13,725 nt of DNA, taken from the NCBI GenBank assembly GCA_045130275.1, contig JBGUPL010000015.1, positions 1 to 13,725 of the forward strand. The letters are read 5' to 3'. The stretch comes from F23-D06 sp045130275 (GTDB lineage Bacteria; Bacteroidota; Bacteroidia; Bacteroidales; WCHB1-69). Within the stretch, counting starts at the first letter, position 1. Each line of letters opens with the position of its first letter. A program made the position numbers and the translations under genes. Positions 1-4,156 of the stretch are shown piece by piece. The notes beneath the pieces were generated by a model. It did not search any database. It saw only the letters and a program-made list of their open reading frames with translations, and was not told where the DNA came from.

Positions 1-263
1 GCAAGGACATAAATGACTACCAACAGCACGTTGATTCCTCCCCATATCACTGCGATCCGCTGCCAAATATCTCGCCAACGCAACCCCATAATGAAAAACA
101 CTATCGACAAGCCAATCGCCAGCGGCGGGATCCAACTGAAGATTAAAGAAATTACAAAGCCGAGAAAGTCATCCACCCAAAACAGCACGATTACTGCGGT
201 GACGACGGCGAACGGAATCAGCTTCAATATCCCGAAAATGGTCGTTTGTGTTTGCTCTGTCAT
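1..263 (-). CDS. Small membrane protein, partial (C-terminus beyond left edge)
   Basis: An open frame starts at ATG 263 (MTEQTQTTIFGILKLI) and runs without a stop to the left edge, giving 87 residues of an incomplete protein. Three hydrophobic stretches are visible, at about residues 9-30, 34-60 and 70-87, separated by a short acidic turn (WVDD) and a basic one (LRWRDIWQR). This looks like a small integral membrane protein with its N-terminus in the cytoplasm. I do not recognise the family. It lies 96 bases downstream of creD on the same strand, with a hairpin and a 7-base repeat array between, so it may be a further member of the creD transcription unit or be expressed separately. The TTG of a TTATTTTG stretch just upstream only weakly resembles a Bacteroides -7 box. 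The full length and number of helices cannot be known from this window. Confidence 0.75.
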   Translation of the reverse strand, partial: MTEQTQTTIFGILKLIPFAVVTAVIVLFWVDDFLGFVISLIFSWIPPLAIGLSIVFFIMGLRWRDIWQRIAVIWGGINVLLVVIYVL

Positions 264-287
264 AATACTGTTTCAAAATAATGAACA

Positions 288-316
288 AGGGAGGGGACTC
301 CACACATCCCCTTCCT
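288..316 (-). terminator. Hairpin after creD, possible weak terminator
   Basis: Two 10-base arms (288-297 and 307-316) pair with one mismatch around a 9-base loop. On the minus strand the arms read AGGAAGGGGA and TCCCCTCCCT. The downstream sequence has only scattered T residues (TGTTCATTATTTTG), so termination is likely partial if it occurs. The hairpin directly abuts the 7-base repeat array that begins at the creD stop. Confidence 0.4.
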
Positions 317-361
317 ATTCTTCATTCTTCATTCTTCATTCTTAATTCTACATTCTACATT
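317..361. repeat. 7-base tandem repeat array, type A (ATTCTTC/ATTCTAC)
   Basis: Six consecutive 7-base units plus a partial one are seen on the plus strand: ATTCTTC three times, ATTCTTA once, ATTCTAC twice, then ATT. The array overlaps the last two bases of the creD stop codon (360-362), so it begins exactly where the gene ends. The same two unit types recur at 3713-3743. Function is unknown; arrays like this are a recurring kind of intergenic sequence in Bacteroidales genomes as far as I recall, which is a memory and not a search result. Confidence 0.85.
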
Positions 362-1709
362 ACTCTTTGTACCACTTCACCTTCAGCGACACGAACATCA
401 GCACCGCCAAAATCACAAAGATGCCGAGGCTGCCGAAGAGCAGGGCGTAGGTCTCCATCTGGAGCAGCACATACATGAAGACGTAGAGCAGAAGAAGCAG
501 GGCACCCACCATCAGCGCGGTCTTGCGGATTTTCAGGATGCCCGCCAAGTAGCCCGTGATCAGCACGATGGTCATCAGCATGGCGATGAGATACGACCAA
601 AGGAAGGGGATGTGCTCGCAGAACGAGAGCAGCAGCGTGTAGAACACCAGCAACGCTGCCCCGATGAGCAGATACTGTACCGGGTGGATGGGTGTCTGCC
701 GGCGGTACTCCACGAAAAAGACCGTGGCGAAGGTGAGGAAGATGAACAGGTAGGCGTACTTCACGGTGCGTGTGGTCTGCTGGTACTGCAGCACCGGCAC
801 CTTCATCATCACCCCGAACTCGTTCTTCTTCATGCTCACGCTGTGCGAGCCCCCGTCGCCGTAGTCCACCCATTGGGTCACCGACTGCCCGAAGTCGCGG
901 TTGAGGGCCAGTACCTTCCAGGTCGAGGAGAACCCGCTGTCCGTCACCGTGCGCTCGTCCGGCAGGAAGTTGCCCTGGAAGCTCGGCGTGGCGCAGTTGG
1001 AAGTCAATTGCACAGAGGTGCTGTTGCCCACCGGCAGGAACATCAGCGACTCCGAGCCCTTCAGCGGCAACCGTACGGAGTAGGTTGCGGATACCGAATC
1101 CTGCATTTCACTTACCGGCACGCGGCAGCACAGCACCGAGCCCAGTTCCTCGTCCTTGTCAGACTTCATCGTGTACTCCTTCCCGTTCAGCCGCAGCACC
1201 ACGTTCTCCGACAGTCCCCGGAAGTCGCTCAGCGAAAGCAGCACTTCCGCCTTCGAAAGGTCATAGACGGAATCCACATACTCTGAAAGATCAGGCAGTT
1301 GCAAACTTCCGTCCATTGTCAGATCCGCGGTATAGACGGTCACGTCGAAGTTGCCGCGATGCCGTTTCTCCGTCTTCACGTCGCCCTTCACCTGCAAGCT
1401 CTCGGGCAGGAGATAGACGTCCTTGTGGTAGTTTTTGCCAGGAATGCGCACCACCGGACCGATGACCCGCTGCGGCGCGCTCCACATCTGTTCCACCTCC
1501 TCCTCGGCTTCCACGGATGTCGCGTTGCGCTCGTTCACCACGTGCAGGATGATCTGCTGCGGAATGAGCAGAATAAGGCTGATGAGCCCGATGAGGAGGA
1601 GCTTCAGCAGCATGCGGTCGCTGCGTTTCATCCTTGATTTTTCCTGCGTGGCAGGCTTTGTTTGTTCTGCTTGCGGCGTCGTCACCGCGGTTGTCGTTTC
1701 TGTTGTCAT
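360..1709 (-). CDS. creD: CreD family inner membrane protein
   Basis: This 449-residue protein matches CreD in length and layout. There is one N-terminal membrane segment at about residues 33-52 followed by the family-like stretch NER...SAPQRVIGPVVRIPG (59-91), a large extracytoplasmic domain to about residue 315 including the TPSFQGNFLPDERTV...SGFSSTW region (241-264), and then about five membrane segments (317-334, 344-365, 368-390, 398-417, 421-441) with the typical IHPVQYLLIG motif at 341-350 and a C-terminal KVKWYKE. I chose ATG 1709 over an upstream in-frame codon at 1751, because the extra 14 residues would be encoded by the flank of a hairpin repeat and the ATG follows an A+T-rich stretch. 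CreD belongs to the CreBC regulon in enterobacteria and affects envelope integrity, colicin tolerance and beta-lactam responses. No creBC genes are present here; the nearest regulator is the winged-helix gene at 1963-2262. The molecular activity of CreD is not established. Confidence 0.95.
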   Translation of the reverse strand: MTTETTTAVTTPQAEQTKPATQEKSRMKRSDRMLLKLLLIGLISLILLIPQQIILHVVNERNATSVEAEEEVEQMWSAPQRVIGPVVRIPGKNYHKDVYLLPESLQVKGDVKTEKRHRGNFDVTVYTADLTMDGSLQLPDLSEYVDSVYDLSKAEVLLSLSDFRGLSENVVLRLNGKEYTMKSDKDEELGSVLCCRVPVSEMQDSVSATYSVRLPLKGSESLMFLPVGNSTSVQLTSNCATPSFQGNFLPDERTVTDSGFSSTWKVLALNRDFGQSVTQWVDYGDGGSHSVSMKKNEFGVMMKVPVLQYQQTTRTVKYAYLFIFLTFATVFFVEYRRQTPIHPVQYLLIGAALLVFYTLLLSFCEHIPFLWSYLIAMLMTIVLITGYLAGILKIRKTALMVGALLLLLYVFMYVLLQMETYALLFGSLGIFVILAVLMFVSLKVKWYKE

Positions 1710-1743
1710 ATTATTTGATTTTTGGTGATTGTTTCTCCTGTCG

Positions 1744-1863
1744 CCCCACACTGCGCTTCGCTTGTGTGGGGTTACTTGCGCTTCGCGCGTTTTGTCCCTC
1801 CGGGACTGCTTAAGGAACTATGTTTTGCCCCCCTGCCCTGCGGGCATCCCCCCTAAAGGGGGG
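1744..1863. repeat. Cluster of short G+C-rich palindromes before creD
   Basis: At least four separate hairpins lie within 120 bases of the 253-base gap between the regulator gene and creD. They are CCCCACAC/GTGTGGGG (1744-1751 with 1764-1771), GTCCC/GGGAC (1794-1798 with 1802-1806), GCCC/GGGC (1835-1838 with 1842-1845), and CCCCCC/GGGGGG with a TAAA loop (1848-1853 with 1858-1863). The 10-base string TGCGCTTCGC occurs twice (1752-1761, 1777-1786), once inside the first loop. No reading frame here looks coding. In a transcript covering regulator and creD this would be structured intercistronic RNA, which could stabilise one part or block ribosomes. It may equally be a composite of small repetitive intergenic palindromes. 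None of the hairpins is followed by a clear T run on the minus strand, so they are not obvious terminators. Confidence 0.75.
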
Positions 1864-1893
1864 AATGGTGCTTCGACCGAGACTTTTTCGTTC

Positions 1894-1917
1894 AACTACT
1901 AACTGCTAACTGCTAAC
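1894..1917. repeat. 7-base tandem repeat array, type B (AACTGCT/AACTACT)
   Basis: Three consecutive 7-base units (AACTACT, AACTGCT, AACTGCT) plus a partial AAC are seen. The array sits between the hairpin cluster and the palindrome at 1930-1944, in the gap downstream of the winged-helix regulator gene. It shares the 7-base period, but not the sequence, of the arrays at 317, 3713 and 4121. Confidence 0.75.
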
Positions 1918-1923
1918 CATAAT

Positions 1924-1944
1924 AAAGTACTTTGCATTGCAAAG
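1924..1944. promoter_or_regulatory. Candidate operator, downstream copy (CTTTGC-N3-GCAAAG)
   Basis: A perfect 6-3-6 inverted repeat, CTTTGC-ATT-GCAAAG (1930-1944), is preceded by AAAGTA. Nineteen of 21 positions are identical to the copy at 2918-2938, in the same orientation. It lies 18 bases after the regulator stop and about 220 bases before creD. It could be a binding site controlling creD, or a short hairpin at the 3' end of the regulator transcript. A Bacteroides -7 box is poor here (TCGCTTTG instead of TAnnTTTG). Confidence 0.5.
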
Positions 1945-1962
1945 CGATAAATCAAAAAAAAA

Positions 1963-2262
1963 TTAGCTACGGCATTCTTTCAAAAAACGTTCCATCGCGT
2001 CAATATGCGCGGCGAAGGCTTCTCTACCCGACTCAGTAATCACATACGTCGTGTTCGGCTTGCGACCGATGAACGACTTCTCGCAGCGAATATAGCCAGC
2101 ATCTTCAAGATGGCGCGTATGGCTCGCCAGGTTGCCGTCGGTAAGCTCCATCAGCGACTTCAGGGTAGCAAAATCCGCCGAGCCGTTGGCCACCAACACC
2201 GACATGATGCCCAAGCGGATCTTGCTTTCGAAGACTTTGTTCAAACCATCCAGGATAGCCAT
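1963..2262 (-). CDS. HTH_34-type winged-helix transcriptional regulator
   Basis: This 99-residue protein is a single winged-helix DNA-binding domain. Its signature is visible as FESKIRLGIMSVLVANGSADF (residues about 11-31), the recognition-helix region LTDGNLASHTRHLEDAGYI (40-58), and a wing with RKPNTTYVITESGREAF (67-83), which fits the HTH_34 (winged helix, PF13601) pattern. No ligand-binding domain or phosphoacceptor is present, so any signal must be sensed by the compact domain itself or through a partner. The ATG at 2262 is 3 bases after the stop of the upstream membrane protein gene, pointing to one transcript and likely translational coupling. Regulators of this type beside an integral membrane protein and creD suggest control of an envelope function. 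I infer autoregulation from the CTTTGC-N3-GCAAAG palindromes on both sides of the two-gene unit. Family assignment is firm; target and signal are unknown. Confidence 0.92.
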   Translation of the reverse strand: MAILDGLNKVFESKIRLGIMSVLVANGSADFATLKSLMELTDGNLASHTRHLEDAGYIRCEKSFIGRKPNTTYVITESGREAFAAHIDAMERFLKECRS

Positions 2263-2265
2263 GGC

Positions 2266-2910
2266 CTACTCTTTTTTACGGTCGAACATAATAACGTAGA
2301 GAATGCCAAAGAGGATGTGCATCACACTGAAACCGAGAAACCAGAACAGCAGCGCGTGTGACATCGTGAAGCAGTCGATGATGCCGAGAATCAGCTCCGC
2401 ATAACCGAGGTAGCGCAGGATAGGGTAAGTGTAGTGGCTGCAGTTGACCAATGCGAGGCCGTAGAAGAGCAGCATAATGGAAGAGGTGAGCCCGTAGTGT
2501 CCCTGCATCACCAAGGCCATGCTGAGCAGACCGCCCGCCGCCAGCGGGATGAAGAAATCGAGCGACATCTGGACCGTCCGCTTCTCGAAGGCGAAACGCA
2601 GGTTGTGCCGTTTGGACTTCACGATGGCAAAGACGAAAAGCGTGAGCAGCGACAACGCGAGCAGACCGATAGCGATCAGCGCGGCGATGCGGATGCGCGA
2701 AGGGGTGTTCAGGTTGGCGAACCGGTGCAGATTTTCGAAGCAGGGGAGCCAATTTCCCACTCCAATCACTGCTGCCGCCATAGCGGACGCGACCGCCGCA
2801 TACAAGCCGATTATAATGATGGACCATCCGCTAATCACCTGAAAGCGTGATGATTTGCTCATCATTTCACGGATGTCGTTCAGTGTCTGTCTGACCTCTT
2901 TTTCTTCCAT
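2266..2910 (-). CDS. Six-helix integral membrane protein of unknown function
   Basis: The 214-residue product starts with a charged cytoplasmic stretch of about 22 residues (MEEKEVRQTLNDIREMMSKS), followed by six hydrophobic segments at about 25-52, 74-97, 115-135, 141-157, 163-182 and 187-208, and ends with a basic tail (DRKKE). Segments 2 and 3 are joined by a positively charged loop (KSKRHNLRFAFEKR, 98-111), which by the positive-inside rule lies in the cytoplasm. I see no transporter, enzyme or signal-peptide motif. It is the first gene of a unit with the winged-helix regulator (gap of 3 bases) and probably creD. Pairing of a membrane protein of this kind with a small regulator suggests that it may sense or modulate the envelope state, but that is inference. 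The ATG at 2910 is favoured by the -7-like box 24 bases upstream. Confidence 0.9.
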   Translation of the reverse strand: MEEKEVRQTLNDIREMMSKSSRFQVISGWSIIIIGLYAAVASAMAAAVIGVGNWLPCFENLHRFANLNTPSRIRIAALIAIGLLALSLLTLFVFAIVKSKRHNLRFAFEKRTVQMSLDFFIPLAAGGLLSMALVMQGHYGLTSSIMLLFYGLALVNCSHYTYPILRYLGYAELILGIIDCFTMSHALLFWFLGFSVMHILFGILYVIMFDRKKE

Positions 2911-2916
2911 AATCTT

Positions 2917-2941
2917 AAAAGTACTTTGCGCTGCAAAGATA
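2917..2941 (-). promoter_or_regulatory. Promoter with overlapping candidate operator for the membrane protein-regulator unit
   Basis: On the minus strand TATCTTTG (2934-2941) matches the Bacteroides -7 consensus TAnnTTTG exactly, 23 bases before the ATG at 2910. No convincing -33 TTG is seen. Overlapping the box is a perfect palindrome, CTTTGC-GCT-GCAAAG (2924-2938), preceded by AAAGTA. A protein bound to the palindrome would cover the -7 region, which fits repression. The winged-helix protein encoded by this unit is the natural candidate. Confidence 0.6.
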
Positions 2942-3014
2942 CACTTTTTTTAATATGGCACACACTCTATGATTTTTTTTTGTAGCCGACGCTTCCCAGC
3001 ATCGCAAAGAACTA

Positions 3015-3662
3015 CTACCGCAACGGCCGCACCTCTACATTGTCGGCATTGAAGTAGTCCAGCTCGACACATCGCAAGTGCCGTTTGTCATCAAAACTGA
3101 AAGTAATATGTGTGCGTCTTCCTTCGTCTGTCCAAAACCACAAACTAGTGAATTGCTTGTGCCTCCAATGACGAGGTCTGCCATACTTATTATAAAAATT
3201 CCATGGAGCCATTAAGGCAGGTCCAAACTCTATTGTATCCGTAATATTATATACCTTAATGAACTCGTCCAACGTAGTTTCACGTGTGAGATACAAACCA
3301 ACACCCCCTAAGGACATGAAAATACCACGGTGAGACTTAAAATCTAAATAACGGAGTCTAATATTGCCATCTTTATCTGAAACATACGATGTTCGCGTCT
3401 TTTTATCATAAATCGTATTCACCCTATAAACATACACTGCAGTATCATGAATGGTCCACGGGTAATACGTTAGTTCAAAATTAAAAGTCCCATAGCACCA
3501 CTTGCCCTTTCCGGCAAAAACAAACGGAAGATCAGCGAGTTTACCGATGACCGGGACGGAAGACCGGATTTGTCCAATATGAATGGTGTCCGACTGCGCA
3601 AAAGAAGACACACACCACAACATAACAGACAAAACCAATAATACCTTTTTAACTGAAACCAT
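3015..3662 (-). CDS. Secreted protein of unknown function
   Basis: This 215-residue protein has a clear Sec signal peptide: MVSVKK, a hydrophobic core VLLVLSVMLWCV, and a likely cleavage site SSFA-QS after residue 22. No lipobox is present, since Cys17 is preceded by LW, so it is probably a periplasmic or exported soluble protein. The mature part is rich in aromatic residues and ends in beta-like strands (THITFSFDD, LRCVELDYF). I recognise no family. I chose ATG 3662 over an in-frame TTG at 3683, because the signal peptide begins naturally at the ATG. The gene stands alone: the next gene upstream ends at a strong terminator, and the next downstream has its own promoter. The segment is visibly A+T-richer and uses rarer-looking codons than creD or rpoB, which could mean later acquisition or fast evolution. 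Confidence 0.82.
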   Translation of the reverse strand: MVSVKKVLLVLSVMLWCVSSFAQSDTIHIGQIRSSVPVIGKLADLPFVFAGKGKWCYGTFNFELTYYPWTIHDTAVYVYRVNTIYDKKTRTSYVSDKDGNIRLRYLDFKSHRGIFMSLGGVGLYLTRETTLDEFIKVYNITDTIEFGPALMAPWNFYNKYGRPRHWRHKQFTSLWFWTDEGRRTHITFSFDDKRHLRCVELDYFNADNVEVRPLR

Positions 3663-3680
3663 ACGAACAATTTTAGCGCA

Positions 3681-3688
3681 CAAAAATA
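3681..3688 (-). promoter_or_regulatory. -7-like promoter box for the secreted protein gene
   Basis: TATTTTTG on the minus strand fits TAnnTTTG and ends 18 bases before the ATG at 3662, which would leave a very short leader. No clear -33 TTG is visible, so the call rests on one box and on the gene needing its own promoter after the upstream terminator. Confidence 0.4.
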
Positions 3689-3712
3689 CAAAAAATCCCC
3701 CACCCTACTCTT

Positions 3713-3743
3713 ATTCTACATTCTTCATTCTTCATTCTACATT
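3713..3743. repeat. 7-base tandem repeat array, type A (second copy)
   Basis: Four units are seen in order ATTCTAC, ATTCTTC, ATTCTTC, ATTCTAC, followed by ATT. The units and the orientation are the same as at 317-361. This array lies directly after the T run of the rpl-rpo operon terminator. Confidence 0.85.
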
Positions 3744-3777
3744 AAAAAAAGCGGCCGGGAAACTCGCTCCCAGCCGC
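3744..3777 (-). terminator. Intrinsic terminator of the rpl-rpo-DUF3467 operon
   Basis: The arms GCGGC/GCCGC (3751-3755 with 3773-3777) and GGGA/TCCC (3757-3760 with 3768-3771) form a G+C-rich stem with one C-A mismatch and a 7-base loop. On the minus strand the stem is followed directly by seven T residues (3744-3750). It lies 35 bases past the DUF3467 stop and is the textbook end of the operon. Confidence 0.92.
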
Positions 3778-3789
3778 CACAAAATTTAT

Positions 3790-3810
3790 AAAAAAGTTGA
3801 ACGTAGTTCA
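3790..3810 (-). terminator. Weak hairpin and T run directly after the DUF3467 stop
   Basis: On the minus strand TGAAC-TAC-GTTCA (3798-3810) forms a 5-base-pair hairpin, followed by AC and six T residues (3790-3795). The stem is short and A+T-rich, so it would be a weak terminator at most. It stands in tandem with the strong one at 3744-3777. Confidence 0.3.
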
Positions 3811-3812
3811 GA

Positions 3813-4118
3813 CTATGCCAGACCGCCGCCGCTCATGAACGGAGGCATCTGGTTCGGACGGTCCTGAATCACCCCGAACTGCTCCTCGTATTTGGAAACA
3901 TTGTCCTGCAATGCGCGAAGCAGACGTTTGGCGTTCACTGGGGTCATAACAATGCGTGAACGCACAATGGCCTTGGGGATACCCGGAGACATAGAGGCGA
4001 AATCCACGAAGAATTCGTTCTCAGAGTGGGAAAGGATGGCCAGGTTCGAATATACGCCCTGTGCAACTTCCTCACTGATACTCAAATCCATTTTTTGTTC
4101 TTTCTTATCTTCAGCCAT
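3813..4118 (-). CDS. DUF3467 family protein at the end of the RNA polymerase operon
   Basis: This 101-residue cytoplasmic protein fits the DUF3467 family in size and sequence: a lysine- and glutamate-rich start (MAEDKKEQKMDL), then SEEVAQGVYSNLAILSHSENEFFVDFASMSPG (about 15-46), AIVRSRIVMTPVNAKRLLRALQDNVSKYEEQFG (50-82), and a proline- and glycine-rich tail. ATG 4118 is chosen over an in-frame TTG two codons upstream. In Bacteroidota a gene of this family commonly follows rpoC. Here it is 38 bases behind rpoC, with the gap made of 7-base repeats, and in front of the operon terminator, so it is very probably co-transcribed with the polymerase genes. No function has been established that I know of. 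Its position suggests a role linked to transcription or translation, but conserved location alone does not prove that. Confidence 0.93.
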   Translation of the reverse strand: MAEDKKEQKMDLSISEEVAQGVYSNLAILSHSENEFFVDFASMSPGIPKAIVRSRIVMTPVNAKRLLRALQDNVSKYEEQFGVIQDRPNQMPPFMSGGGLA

Positions 4119-4120
4119 TT

Positions 4121-4155
4121 TCAAATTACAAATTTCAAATTACTAATTACAAATT
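4121..4155. repeat. 7-base tandem repeat array, type C, filling the rpoC-DUF3467 gap
   Basis: Five 7-base units on the plus strand, TCAAATT, ACAAATT, TCAAATT, ACTAATT and ACAAATT, take up 35 of the 38 bases between the rpoC stop (4157-4159) and the DUF3467 ATG (4116-4118). In the mRNA this is an unstructured A+U-rich leader right before the start codon, the kind of context that substitutes for a Shine-Dalgarno sequence in Bacteroidota. Confidence 0.9.
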
Positions 4156-4156
4156 G

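Noticed and set aside
317..361. Possible CRISPR-like repeat array
   Set aside because: The units are 7 bases with no spacers, and no cas genes are present.
612..1286. Open frame of 224 codons opposite creD, rich in His, Arg and Gln
   Set aside because: The composition is that of the reverse complement of a G+C-rich hydrophobic gene; creD itself is well supported.
1710..1751. Upstream in-frame start for creD at 1751
   Set aside because: The 14 added residues come from hairpin-flank DNA and have no similarity to CreD N-termini; ATG 1709 has a better context.
2984..3010. Imperfect hairpin after the secreted protein gene as a terminator
   Set aside because: The stem is about 6 pairs with a G-U pair, and on the minus strand it is followed by an A run, not a T run.
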